Shown here: one piece after another, positions 27,445 to 35,959 of the stretch
Position numbering within the stretch: position 1 is the first letter of the stretch
How the letters are laid out: each line of letters begins with the position of its first letter
Assembly (NCBI GenBank): GCA_025360865.1
Contig: JANYBG010000085.1
Location: 1-37,934 of the forward strand
Length of the DNA: 37,934 nucleotides
Direction: 5' to 3'
DNA from: Pseudomonadota bacterium
GTDB taxonomy: Bacteria > Pseudomonadota > Gammaproteobacteria > Steroidobacterales > Steroidobacteraceae
Notes under the pieces: model-generated
Databases searched by the model: none
Told to the model about the DNA's origin: nothing
What the model saw: only the letters and a program-made list of their open reading frames with translations
Made by a program: the position numbers and the translations under genes

Positions 27445-28896
27445 TCAGCCGGCGATTTCCACCAGGGCGTGCGCCAGCAGCCCGTCGGCCAGATTCTCGA
27501 TCAGGGTCAGCTTCATCAGGCTGTTGCGCCACAAAGCTGGTATCGCACTGGAGGTGTAGTGCGCCCCGGCGAGGGCCCCGCACACCGAGGCGATGACATC
27601 GGAGTCGCCGCCGAGGTTCGCCGCGGCGAGCACCGCCTCGCGAAACGTGGCCGTCCGCTGAAAGATCTCCAGGGCCTGTGCCAGCGCCTGGGGCGCGCCG
27701 CTCTCACCACCGGGGGTCGGCGCGGCCCCGGCCTCCCCGGCGGCGCCGGCCGCGAGGATCGCGGCCTTCGGTGCACCGCTCACCGCGGCGTGCAGCGCCT
27801 GGGCGAGCGCCCGGCAGGCCGCCAGCACCGGTGGCGACTGGCAGGTCGTCCGGGCCGCCTCGGCCGCCTGCCGGCCCGCCTGCTCCGCGTCGCCGAAAAA
27901 AAACAATACCGCCGGGGCGACCCGCGACAGCGTCTCCGGATCCGCGGCTTCCGGGTCGTGCGAGCCGGAGAACGGCTGGCGTCGCCACTGCGAGCGCGCC
28001 AGCGCGCGGGCGGTGCCCGCGGTGATGCCGACGCATTGTTCCGTGGCCGACAGATAGCCTTCCTGCTGCCAGCGGCGGTAGCGCTGGACCTGGTCGCGCG
28101 CATCGAATCCCTCGCGCTCGAGCAGGCTCTCGGTGAGGCACAATGCCATCGCCGTGTCATCGCTCCAGGCCCCCCGCGGCAGCTCGAAGGGGCCGCCGCC
28201 GAGCAGATCCCCGACAGGGGTGAACTTGCCTGGCCGTCGGTACTGGGTGGCAACGGCTACCGCATCGCCCACCGCGGCGCCGACGAACGCCCCGAGGAAG
28301 CGCTCCCGCAACGCGCGGGCCGCGGCAAGGGTCTCCGGCGACAGGAGCGGGTCGGTGTCGGCCGCCGCTGGCGTCCGGGCCTGCCAGTGACGGACGAAAT
28401 CGGTCTGCGCGTCAGTCTCCGGGATCGACTCCCACTGCGCCGAGCGCGCGCTTTGCCGCCACAGGTGGTTCAGTTCCTCGATCGCCGCATCCGCGCCGTG
28501 GCGCTCGGCGAGCAGGCAGCCCGCGGTCATGCCGGTGCGACCGATGCCAGCGCGGCAGTGCAGGTACACGATCCGGCCGGCCGCGATACCGGCGCGCACG
28601 CGAGCGAGGATGTGAGCCATCTGCGCAGGCTCGCGCGGTACGCCGTGATCCGGGATCGGGTGGCGAAAGTACTGCGCGCCCGCGGGCAGCAGTCGCGCGT
28701 AGGCCTCCGACTCCTCCTCCTGCGTAAGATCGATGAAGCAGCTCACACCCGCGGCGGTGAGGCTCGCCAGCCGCGCGCGCGTGGCCGCCTCGCTCGCCCC
28801 GGCCGGGTGCTCGCCGGCGAGCAGCTGACGCGGGAGGACCCAGTAGTAGTTGCTCAGGGCAAGCGCGAGGGGCGCGGCGGGAGAGGAGGCATTCAC
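27445..28896 (-). CDS. Tyrosine/dual-specificity phosphatase fused to ADP-ribosylglycohydrolase
   Basis: Two enzymes in one 483-residue chain. Residues ~17-175 are a cysteine phosphatase: general acid D83 in IPDHGVP and P-loop HCRAGIGRTG with C114 and R120. From ~195 on it is an ADP-ribosylglycohydrolase (DraG/ARH): FLGAFVGAAVGDAVA with D211, metal ligands in WSDDTAM (S245, D246, D247), and the second metal motif NLGGDSDVIASVCGALAGA near 428. That second motif has Val where Thr is usual (DxDT). The first half would remove phosphates from proteins or nucleotides, the second ADP-ribose from proteins. The start is GTG with CAGGAG upstream, 16 bases after ttcA. The actual substrates are unknown. 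Confidence 0.9.
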   Translation of the reverse strand: MNASSPAAPLALALSNYYWVLPRQLLAGEHPAGASEAATRARLASLTAAGVSCFIDLTQEEESEAYARLLPAGAQYFRHPIPDHGVPREPAQMAHILARVRAGIAAGRIVYLHCRAGIGRTGMTAGCLLAERHGADAAIEELNHLWRQSARSAQWESIPETDAQTDFVRHWQARTPAAADTDPLLSPETLAAARALRERFLGAFVGAAVGDAVAVATQYRRPGKFTPVGDLLGGGPFELPRGAWSDDTAMALCLTESLLEREGFDARDQVQRYRRWQQEGYLSATEQCVGITAGTARALARSQWRRQPFSGSHDPEAADPETLSRVAPAVLFFFGDAEQAGRQAAEAARTTCQSPPVLAACRALAQALHAAVSGAPKAAILAAGAAGEAGAAPTPGGESGAPQALAQALEIFQRTATFREAVLAAANLGGDSDVIASVCGALAGAHYTSSAIPALWRNSLMKLTLIENLADGLLAHALVEIAG

Positions 28897-28912
28897 CCGT
28901 GCCGCTCCTGGC

Positions 28913-29785
28913 TCAGGAGGCGAGCGCCGGGAACTGGGCGAGGCGTTCCTCGAAGGCGGTCTCCTCCGAGTCGCTCATCGCGGCCGCGCGCTTTAGGTCC
29001 AGTCCGGCGAAGTCGAAGTGCCGGGGATCCGCCAGGTGCGCGGGCTCGATGTGGCGCAGCGCCGAGAGGAGCGACTCGGTGCGCCCGGGAAATTCACGCT
29101 CCCAGTCGGCGAGCATCTTCTTGATGGCCAGGCGCTGCATGTTGTCCTGCGAGCCGCACAGCTTGCACGGGATGATCGGGAAGTCGCGCCCGCGGGCGTA
29201 GCGGGCGATCTCGCACTCCGCGACGTAGGCGAGCGGGCGGATGACCACGTGGCGCGCGTCATCGGACAGAAGCTTCGGCGCCATCGCCTTGAGGCGCCCG
29301 CCGAAGAACAGGTTCAGGAACAACGTCTCGACGATGTCCTCGCGGTGGTGGCCGAGGGCGATCTTGGTGATGCCGTTCTCGGCGGCGAAGCGATACAGGG
29401 CTCCGCGCCGCAGGCGGGAACACAGCCCGCACATGGTGCGGCCTTCCGGTACCACCCGCTTGACCACACTGTAGGTGTCCTGCTCGATGATGTGGAACGG
29501 CACGCCGCGGCCGGCCAGGTAGTCCGGCAGCACATGGGCCGGGAATTCCGGCTGCTTCTGGTCGAGGTTGACGGCCAGCAGCTCAAAGCTCACCGGGGCG
29601 CTGCGCCGCAGTGACAGGAGCATGTCCAGGAGCGTGTACGAATCCTTGCCGCCGGAGACGCACACCATGACCTTGTCGCCGTCACTGATCATGCGGTAGT
29701 CGGCGATGCACTTGCCGACCGAGCCACGCAGCCGCGCGGCCAGGCGCTCGAGGGTGCGGGAGGGCTGGGGGGCGAGACTCGTCAC
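28913..29785 (-). CDS. ttcA: tRNA 2-thiocytidine biosynthesis protein TtcA
   Basis: Iron-sulfur enzyme that thiolates C32 of certain tRNAs. The 290 residues show the PP-loop SGGKDS (44-49), the CxxC at C119 and C122 ([13 protein letters not shown]), the downstream Cys pair at C207/C210 ([10 protein letters not shown]), [20 protein letters not shown] and GRDFPIIPC. All cluster and ATP-binding residues are present. The start is GTG, with only a weak ribosome binding site. It lies just upstream of the phosphatase-ARH fusion on the same strand, probably cotranscribed but without evident functional link. Confidence 0.95.
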   Translation of the reverse strand: MTSLAPQPSRTLERLAARLRGSVGKCIADYRMISDGDKVMVCVSGGKDSYTLLDMLLSLRRSAPVSFELLAVNLDQKQPEFPAHVLPDYLAGRGVPFHIIEQDTYSVVKRVVPEGRTMCGLCSRLRRGALYRFAAENGITKIALGHHREDIVETLFLNLFFGGRLKAMAPKLLSDDARHVVIRPLAYVAECEIARYARGRDFPIIPCKLCGSQDNMQRLAIKKMLADWEREFPGRTESLLSALRHIEPAHLADPRHFDFAGLDLKRAAAMSDSEETAFEERLAQFPALAS

Positions 29786-29844
29786 GGTGGCAATTCCGGC
29801 GCTGGCGGTCCGAAGCTCGGACGGGGGCCGGATTTTAGCGACCT

Positions 29845-31362
29845 TCAGGCCGCGGCGCTGCTCGCGGTGATCTCGAGGTACTTCGCCTCGGCGTAACGCA
29901 GGAACGAGGTGGCCGAGAGGGGCTTGCCGGTGGCGTTCTTGAGCAGTTCCTGTACGGGAACCTTGGCGCCCAGCCCGTGCACGTTGGCGCGCAGCCAGCC
30001 AAACAGGCCGCCGTACTCCCCGCGCGCAAGCTCGTCGTCCAGGGCCGGAAGCTCCGCCCGCATGCTCTCGTAAAGCTGAGCGGCCATCACCGCCCCCAGG
30101 GCGTAGGAGGGAAAGTACCCGAACGAGCCGACCGCCCAGTGAATGTCCTGCAGGCAGCCTTCGTTGTCATTTTCAGGGCGGATGCCCAGGCGCTGTTCCA
30201 TGCCCGCGTTCCAGGCCTCCGGTAGATCGCGTACCGCGAGTTCCCCGGTCAGCAGCTGCTTCTCGAGTTCGTAGCGCAGCATGATGTGCAATGGATAGGT
30301 CAGTTCGTCCGCATCCACGCGGATCAGGCCGCGCCGCACGCGCGTCAGATGCTCGTAGACGTTCTCGACTTCCCATTCGGGGCCGCTCGTGCCGAAGTGC
30401 TTGGCGAGCAGCGGCTGCAGGTAGCGCACAAAGGATCGGCTGCGGCAGATGTTCATCTCCAGCAGGAGCGACTGGCTCTCCTCGAGCGCCATGCCGCGAT
30501 CGCGCCCGACCGGCTGGTCGCGCCAGTCCTGCGGGAGCCCCAGGTCATACATGGCGTGCCCGGTCTCGTGCAGGGCGCCCAGTAGCCCGGAGAACACATC
30601 GACGGGGTCAAAGCGGGTGGTGATGCGGATGTCCCCGGGGCTGCCCTCGGTGGAGGCGTGCTCGCTCTCGTCCAGGCGGCCGCGGTCGAACTGGAAGCCG
30701 ACGGCCTTCATGACCTCCACGGTGAGCGCGCGCTGCTTGCCGGCGGGGAACTTGCCGGTCAGCGGCAGTCGGGCCTTGCCTTCCTGCGCGACGAGGGCCT
30801 CGCGGATGAGCGAGGGCAGGCGGCGGGAGAGCGCCTTGAACATCGAATCGATGTCGGCTGTCGTGAGCCCGGGGCTGAACTCATCGACGAGCGCGTCGTA
30901 GGGGGCGAGATTGAGCGCCTGCCCGAGCAGGCTCGCCTTGTCGCGCACCAGGTGCACGACCTCCTCGAGGTACGGGGCGAAGGCTGAGAACTTGCCCTCG
31001 GCCCGCGCCGTCAGCCAGTGCGATTCGGCGCGCGAAGTCGCCTTGGTCAGCCGGGAGACCAGCGTCGCGGGGGTGGCGATGGCGTGATCGCGCTGCCGGC
31101 GCATCTCGCGCAGGTTCGCGACCTGCCAGTCCTCAAGACCATGGGTGTTCGCCTGAGCCCGATCGAGCAGTCGCGTGATGCGTGGCGCGGTCAGCATCGC
31201 GTGGTGCTCGGTCTCCAGAGCCGCCAGTTGCTCGCCGCGCACGTCCGCGCTCCCGCGCGGCATCATCACCGCGGCGTCCCAGCGCAGCAGCGCGAGCGCG
31301 CCGCGAAACGCGTGAAGGCGCTTGAACTCCTGCTCGAGCTGGACGTATGGCGGGGCTGACAT
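29845..31362 (-). CDS. M32 family carboxypeptidase (Taq-type)
   Basis: A 505-residue zinc carboxypeptidase removing C-terminal residues from peptides. Zinc ligands are in HETGH (265-269) with the downstream EESQS helix. Other family motifs are DIRITTR (244-250), [20 protein letters not shown] and [19 protein letters not shown]. The usual HPF motif just before DIRITTR reads HAS here (235-237). The ATG at 31362 has no clear ribosome binding site. It is about 60 bases upstream of ttcA on the same strand. Confidence 0.93.
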   Translation of the reverse strand: MSAPPYVQLEQEFKRLHAFRGALALLRWDAAVMMPRGSADVRGEQLAALETEHHAMLTAPRITRLLDRAQANTHGLEDWQVANLREMRRQRDHAIATPATLVSRLTKATSRAESHWLTARAEGKFSAFAPYLEEVVHLVRDKASLLGQALNLAPYDALVDEFSPGLTTADIDSMFKALSRRLPSLIREALVAQEGKARLPLTGKFPAGKQRALTVEVMKAVGFQFDRGRLDESEHASTEGSPGDIRITTRFDPVDVFSGLLGALHETGHAMYDLGLPQDWRDQPVGRDRGMALEESQSLLLEMNICRSRSFVRYLQPLLAKHFGTSGPEWEVENVYEHLTRVRRGLIRVDADELTYPLHIMLRYELEKQLLTGELAVRDLPEAWNAGMEQRLGIRPENDNEGCLQDIHWAVGSFGYFPSYALGAVMAAQLYESMRAELPALDDELARGEYGGLFGWLRANVHGLGAKVPVQELLKNATGKPLSATSFLRYAEAKYLEITASSAAA

Positions 31363-31533
31363 GAGTCACTTGGGGCGAAGGGATGACGCACAGTTTACCA
31401 GCTTCGGCGGCGCCTTATCCGGCGGATAACAATTTTTCACCATATAAATCATGATGTTAAATCATGTTGCAGGAAGTGACAACCGTTCACCACTTGACGA
31501 GTCGCGGCCCGAGGAGGCCGCCTTGGGGCCAGA

Positions 31534-32436
31534 TTATGTCGCCTGGCGCAGGACCCCGGCAGGGGATCCGAGCACGCCGCCCCGTCCCAGTTCTTGCCAC
31601 GCCAGCATCGCCCGCTTGCGATCAGGTCCCCAGTGGTAGCCCCCGAGGTCTCCGTCCGCCCGCAGGACGTTGTGGCACGGGATGAGCCAGGCGATGGGGT
31701 TCGCGCCGACCGCGGTGCCCACCGCGCGCGCCGCCGCCGGGCTGCCAACCGAGCGCGCCAAGGCCCCGTAGGTTGTCGGTTCCGTGGCCGCGTACTCCAG
31801 CAGCGCCCGCCAGACCTTCAGCTGGAAGTTCGTGCCCTGAACCGCCAGCCGCAACGGCGTTGCCGCCCCGGCCGTCCCCCAGATCCGTGCCGCCATTTGC
31901 TGTGCCGCCGCCGCGTCGCTCACCAGGCGCGCCTCCGGCCAGTCGCGCGCGAGGGCGGCGAGCGCGGCACCTTCGCCGCGGGGCTCCACGAAGCTCAGGC
32001 GCGACAGACCGCGCGGCGAGGAGGCGATGAGCGCGCGCCCGAACGGCGTGTCGGCGAAGCCCGCGGTGAGGGTGAGGCCGCCGCCGCGCGCCTTGAGCTG
32101 ACCGGGAGTGACCGCCTCGAGGGTCACCATGAGATCGTGGAGGCGCCCTGGACCGGACAGCCCCACGGCGAATGCCGCATCCAGTACCGAGCGGGAACCC
32201 AGGAGCGCCCCGCGCGCGGCGCGCGCGGTGACGAAGGCGAGGTACTGCCGCGGAGTCACGCCGGCCCAGCGCCGGAACAGGCGGTTGAAGTGAAACTCCG
32301 ACAGGTGCGCCGCCGCGGCGATGCGCGCCAGTCGCGGCTGGGTGCGGAAATTGGCGTCGACGAAGCGGATCGCGCCGGCGATGCGCGCGAAGTCGCGGCT
32401 GTCGAGCGCTGCGGTGGGCTTGTTCATGCGACTCAT
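31534..32436 (-). CDS. AraC-type regulator fused to O6-alkylguanine-DNA methyltransferase
   Basis: A 300-residue protein of the Ada/Ogt group without the N-terminal phosphotriester-accepting domain (no four-Cys zinc site). Residues ~14-117 are AraC-type helix-turn-helix (HLSEFHFNRLFRRWAGVTPR). The rest is the alkyltransferase with GTNFQLKVWRAL, TTYGALARSVGSP, and the acceptor Cys254 in PCHNV, then DGDLGGYHWG. Usual is PCHRV, so Arg to Asn is a change at the active site. It would repair O6-methylguanine; a regulatory role is inferred from the AraC part. The ATG at 32436 is used; ATG 32427 is an alternative. Confidence 0.9.
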   Translation of the reverse strand: MSRMNKPTAALDSRDFARIAGAIRFVDANFRTQPRLARIAAAAHLSEFHFNRLFRRWAGVTPRQYLAFVTARAARGALLGSRSVLDAAFAVGLSGPGRLHDLMVTLEAVTPGQLKARGGGLTLTAGFADTPFGRALIASSPRGLSRLSFVEPRGEGAALAALARDWPEARLVSDAAAAQQMAARIWGTAGAATPLRLAVQGTNFQLKVWRALLEYAATEPTTYGALARSVGSPAAARAVGTAVGANPIAWLIPCHNVLRADGDLGGYHWGPDRKRAMLAWQELGRGGVLGSPAGVLRQAT

Positions 32437-32511
32437 GATAGTCAGGGAGCCGCCGCGAGCGACCCGATTCTTGCGCCGCGGAGGGGGCCCCGGCGGCTTC
32501 GGGTAAACTCG

Positions 32512-32616
32512 CTAGCCCCGGAAACTCAGTTGCGGCCAGCGCGCGACGACGACGCCGACGCCGATCGAAACCGCGAGCAGCAGCGCCACCATGAACACGA
32601 TCATTACCCGTCGCAT
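32512..32616 (-). CDS. Possible 34-residue single-pass membrane peptide
   Basis: The frame gives basic MRRVMI, a hydrophobic stretch of about 20 (VFMVALLLAVSIGVGVVVA), then RWPQLSFRG and a TAG stop. It lies between the divergent AraC-Ogt and glgA genes. The topology is a textbook small inner-membrane peptide, but no good ribosome binding site is present and I recognise no family. It could be a chance frame. Confidence 0.35.
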   Translation of the reverse strand: MRRVMIVFMVALLLAVSIGVGVVVARWPQLSFRG

Positions 32617-32651
32617 GGGCCCATCATAACCTTGGCGGCAGGCGCGCAATA

Positions 32652-34112
32652 ATGAACCCCCAGAAGCGCTACGCGGTGTGCATGCTGGCCGCGGAGGTGG
32701 CCCCGCTGTCCAAGACCGGCGGCCTGGCGGATGTGGCGGCCGCGCTCAGCAAGGCCCTGGTGGCAGCGGGTCACGACGTGCGCCTGTTCACCCCCGCCTA
32801 CTCCAGCATCGACCGAGCCGCCTGCGCGGCGCGCGCCGTGCCCAACCTGCAGAAGCTGCGCCTGACCGTGGGCGCGCGCGCGTTCGTGTTCTCGGTACTG
32901 CGGGGCAAGCTTCCCGGGGGCACGCCGGTATTCCTGGTTGACTGCCCCGCCCTCTTCGCCCGCGCCTCGATCTACACCAGCGACGCGGACGAGCACGTGC
33001 GCTTCATCGCCTTCACGCGCGCAGCGCTCATGGCCTGCGGGGAAATGCGCTGGGCGCCGCGCATCGTGCATTGCAACGACTGGCATACCGCGTTCGCGCC
33101 CCTGCTGCTGCGGACGGTGCTCAAGGACGAGCCTCTGTTCGCCACCACGAGCACGCTGCTGACCATCCACAACATTGGCTACCAGGGGATCTTCGCCGCG
33201 AGCCAGGCGAAGGACCTCGGGCTCGCCCCCGGGGCGACGCCGCTGCTGTACTCCCCCGACCTCGCCGCCGGGCAGATCAACGCGCTGCGCCACGGGATCC
33301 TCTACGCGGACGCGATCAACACCGTGAGCCCAACCTACGCGCGCGAGATCTGCACGAGCGAGTACGGCATGGGACTGGATGACAGCCTGCGGGTGCGCAG
33401 CCAGGACCTGAGCGGCATCCTCAACGGGGTCGATTATGAGGAGTGGGACCCGAGGATCGATCGCTACCTGCCCACGCACTACGATCCGGCGCATCTTGCG
33501 GTGAAGACGCGACTGAAGGCGGCGTTCGTGGCGCGGCTGGGCCTGGACCCTGATCCCGCGATCCCGCTGGCCGGGGTGGTGAGCCGGCTGGCGACGCAGA
33601 AGGGCTTCGAGCTCATGTACGAGACGCTGCCGCGGGTCTTAAGCCAGCGCGCGCTGAACTTCGTGGTGCTCGGCGCCGGCGAGACGCAGTACGAGGAGTT
33701 CTTCAGCGCACTGGCGCTGCGGTACCCCGGGCGCGTGCACTTCCACCAAGGCTACGACGAGGAACTCGCCCACTGGATCGAGGCGGCGAGCGATCTGTTC
33801 CTCATGCCCTCGCGCTATGAACCGTGCGGGCTGAACCAGATGTACAGCCTGCGCTACGGCACGGTGCCGGTGGTGCGGCGCACCGGGGGACTCGCCGACT
33901 CGGTGCGCCACTTCAACCCCGAGGATGGCACCGGCACGGGCGTGGTCTTCAACGATTTCGACGGCCCTGCCCTCGAGTGGGCGCTCAACACCACCCTCGA
34001 CCTGTATGCGCAGCCGGCGCCGTGGGCACGCGTGGTGCGCAACGGCATGGAGTGCGATTTCTCGTGGCAGCGCGCCGCGAGCGAGTATCTCGCCCTATAC
34101 GCCCGGCTCTAG
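32652..34112 (+). CDS. glgA: Glycogen synthase (ADP-glucose type)
   Basis: GT5 enzyme that extends alpha-1,4-glucan chains with ADP-glucose. The 486 residues match the family length. Visible: SKTGGLADV near the N-terminus (ADP-glucose binding Lys21), HCNDWHTAFAPLLLR, TIHNIGYQG, INTVSPTYAREI, GVVSRLATQKG, the donor-site stretch MPSRYEPCGLNQMYSLRYG and RRTGGLADSV. It converges with the LEA14-like gene (4-base overlap). Together with glgC at the end of the window it gives glycogen synthesis; the branching enzyme is not in the window. Confidence 0.96.
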   Translation: MNPQKRYAVCMLAAEVAPLSKTGGLADVAAALSKALVAAGHDVRLFTPAYSSIDRAACAARAVPNLQKLRLTVGARAFVFSVLRGKLPGGTPVFLVDCPALFARASIYTSDADEHVRFIAFTRAALMACGEMRWAPRIVHCNDWHTAFAPLLLRTVLKDEPLFATTSTLLTIHNIGYQGIFAASQAKDLGLAPGATPLLYSPDLAAGQINALRHGILYADAINTVSPTYAREICTSEYGMGLDDSLRVRSQDLSGILNGVDYEEWDPRIDRYLPTHYDPAHLAVKTRLKAAFVARLGLDPDPAIPLAGVVSRLATQKGFELMYETLPRVLSQRALNFVVLGAGETQYEEFFSALALRYPGRVHFHQGYDEELAHWIEAASDLFLMPSRYEPCGLNQMYSLRYGTVPVVRRTGGLADSVRHFNPEDGTGTGVVFNDFDGPALEWALNTTLDLYAQPAPWARVVRNGMECDFSWQRAASEYLALYARL

Positions 34113-34567
34113 CGCAGTTTGAAGGTGCCTCTCTCGTCGAAGGGAATCGACCGCAGGAACCCTTCCGAGAGCGAGACCTTGCCCACCAGTCGATAGCCCA
34201 CCTCACCCTGGGCGGGGTCCGCGGCGCGCGACAGTAGCCTGATGAACGTGCTGGCGAGGTTGGTGGTCACCTTCATGTCGAACTCGGTCTCACCGAGCGG
34301 GGGGACCACGAAACTCGCCGCCGAGGCACCACTGGCGAACTCCTGGCCATCCACCTCCACGGTGTACTCCAGCGCCTTGATCGGCAGCGCGCGGTCGTTG
34401 GGATTGCGCACGCGCATGCGCACCTTCAGGTGCTGCTCCCTCAGGTCGCTGCTGAGAAACTGCACGTCGGCGATGGAAAGCTGCGGCGCCTCAAGCTTCG
34501 GCACGAGGGCGCAGGAGGAGGCGAGCGTCACGGCCAGCAGCGCGGCGGCCCGTAGGTGGGTTTTCAT
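34109..34567 (-). CDS. LEA14-like (water stress) lipoprotein
   Basis: A 152-residue protein with an N-terminal signal (AALLAVTLASSCALV; lipobox ASSC is atypical) and a LEA type 2 / WHy domain: PQLSIADVQFLSSDLREQHL, RMRVRNPNDRALPIKALEYT, EFASGASAASFVVPPLGETE. Such beta-sandwich domains occur in stress proteins of plants and bacteria. Its place after malQ (28 bases) and before the convergent glgA ties it to the glycogen cluster. The ATG at 34567 is chosen for the signal peptide; the frame further upstream lies in malQ. Function is unknown; an osmotic stress link is inference. Confidence 0.85.
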   Translation of the reverse strand: MKTHLRAAALLAVTLASSCALVPKLEAPQLSIADVQFLSSDLREQHLKVRMRVRNPNDRALPIKALEYTVEVDGQEFASGASAASFVVPPLGETEFDMKVTTNLASTFIRLLSRAADPAQGEVGYRLVGKVSLSEGFLRSIPFDERGTFKLR

Positions 34568-34595
34568 GTGACGTCCATGGTAACAAAGGCGCCGC

Positions 34596-35951
34596 TCACG
34601 AGCGGCCGAGGCTCGCATTGAGACGCGCACAGCGCTGCGCGAGTTCCGTGGTGAGCGCGCCGCGCGGCACTTTCCAGCGCCAGTTGCCAACCGTGGTGCC
34701 GGGGGTGTTGAAGCGCGCCTCCGACCCCAAGCCAAGGACATCCTGCGCTGGGATGACGGCGAGCCGCGCCACCGAGCCCAGCGCGGCGCGGACCAGCGCC
34801 TCGGGCATCGTCGGCGCGGCGCCAAGGAAGAAATCCACTCGCTGCCGCGTGCCAGGGTCCAGGCCCGCGTACCAGCCCATGGCGGTGTCGTTGTCGTGCG
34901 TGCCGGTGTAGGCGACACAACCGCGCGTATATTCATAAGGCAGGTGCGGGTTGGCCGGGTTGCCGTCGAAGCCAAACTGCAGCACACGCATTCCGGGCAG
35001 CTTGAAGTGCCGCATCAGGGCGACCACATCATCGGTGATCACACCGAGGTCCTCCGCTACCAGCGGCATGTCGGTGAACTCGCGACGAAGCCGCCCCAGC
35101 AGCGCCCCGCCCGGGGAGGGCCGCCAGGCGCCACCACTCGCATCGGCCGCGCCCGCGGGGACGGCCCAGTGCCCGGCGAGTCCGCGGAAGTGGTCCAGGC
35201 GCAGCAGGTCCAGGCGCGCCAGCTGCGCGCCGACGCGCGCGGTCCACCAGGCGAAGTCCTGAGCGCCCAGGGCGGCCCAGTCGTAGAGCGGGTTGCCCCA
35301 CAACTGCCCCGCGGGCGAGAAATAGTCCGGCGGCACACCGCCCACCGCGGCCGGTGCGCCGGCCGGCGTGAGCTGGAACAGCTCGCGATGACTCCAGGTC
35401 TCTGCACACGAGGGGGCGACGTAGAACGGCAGGTCACCGAAGAGGCGCACGCCGCGCGCCTGCGCGTACTCGCGCAGGTCGAGCCACTGGAGGTGGAAGG
35501 CGAACTGCTCGCGCTTGATACGCTCGATATCCGCGGCCAGTTCGCCGCGCGCGCGCCGCAGCGCCCCTGGCTCGCGCTCGCGCAGCGGCGCCGGCCACAG
35601 CCAGAACGGCGCGCCGCCGTGCGCGCGATCCAGCGCCTCGAACAAGGCGTAGTCGGGCAACCACCGCGCGGATTCGGCCAGGAAGCGCGCCGCCCGCGGG
35701 TCATCGCCTTGGGGCAGTTCCGCGCGATCCAGCAGCGCCGGGTCGCCGGCGTGGTCCGAGCGAACCCAGTACGGGGAGCCATCCGCGCCCGTGGGCCCCA
35801 CGGGCAGCAGCTGCCACACGGTGTAACCGCCGGCGCTCAGCCAGTCGATGAACGCGCGGCCGCCGCTACCGAGCGGCGCATCCAGTGCCGACAGCGCCAG
35901 CAGCACCCCGGCTCGGCGCCGATCAAAGACGGGCTGGCGCGTGGGGTTCAT
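34596..35951 (-). CDS. malQ: 4-alpha-glucanotransferase
   Basis: GH77 amylomaltase that transfers alpha-1,4-glucan segments between maltodextrins. The 451 residues are somewhat short. Catalytic residues: D253 (RLDHFRG, nucleophile), E300 (VAEDLG, acid/base) and D353 (GTHDND). Other marks: WQLLPVGPTGADGSPYW, LFGDLPFYV, PPDYFSPAGQLWGNPLYDW. It begins 8 bases after the GH57 stop, and with that gene and glgC forms one unit. Its role is turnover and remodelling of glycogen or maltodextrin. Confidence 0.95.
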   Translation of the reverse strand: MNPTRQPVFDRRRAGVLLALSALDAPLGSGGRAFIDWLSAGGYTVWQLLPVGPTGADGSPYWVRSDHAGDPALLDRAELPQGDDPRAARFLAESARWLPDYALFEALDRAHGGAPFWLWPAPLREREPGALRRARGELAADIERIKREQFAFHLQWLDLREYAQARGVRLFGDLPFYVAPSCAETWSHRELFQLTPAGAPAAVGGVPPDYFSPAGQLWGNPLYDWAALGAQDFAWWTARVGAQLARLDLLRLDHFRGLAGHWAVPAGAADASGGAWRPSPGGALLGRLRREFTDMPLVAEDLGVITDDVVALMRHFKLPGMRVLQFGFDGNPANPHLPYEYTRGCVAYTGTHDNDTAMGWYAGLDPGTRQRVDFFLGAAPTMPEALVRAALGSVARLAVIPAQDVLGLGSEARFNTPGTTVGNWRWKVPRGALTTELAQRCARLNASLGRS

Positions 35952-35959
35952 GTTCCGGT

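Noticed and set aside
26254-29124. A 956-codon open plus-strand frame opposite the metallopeptidase and phosphatase-ARH genes
   Set aside because: Low-complexity Arg/Ala/Gly-rich translation with no domain; an antisense frame kept open by high GC third positions of the minus-strand genes.
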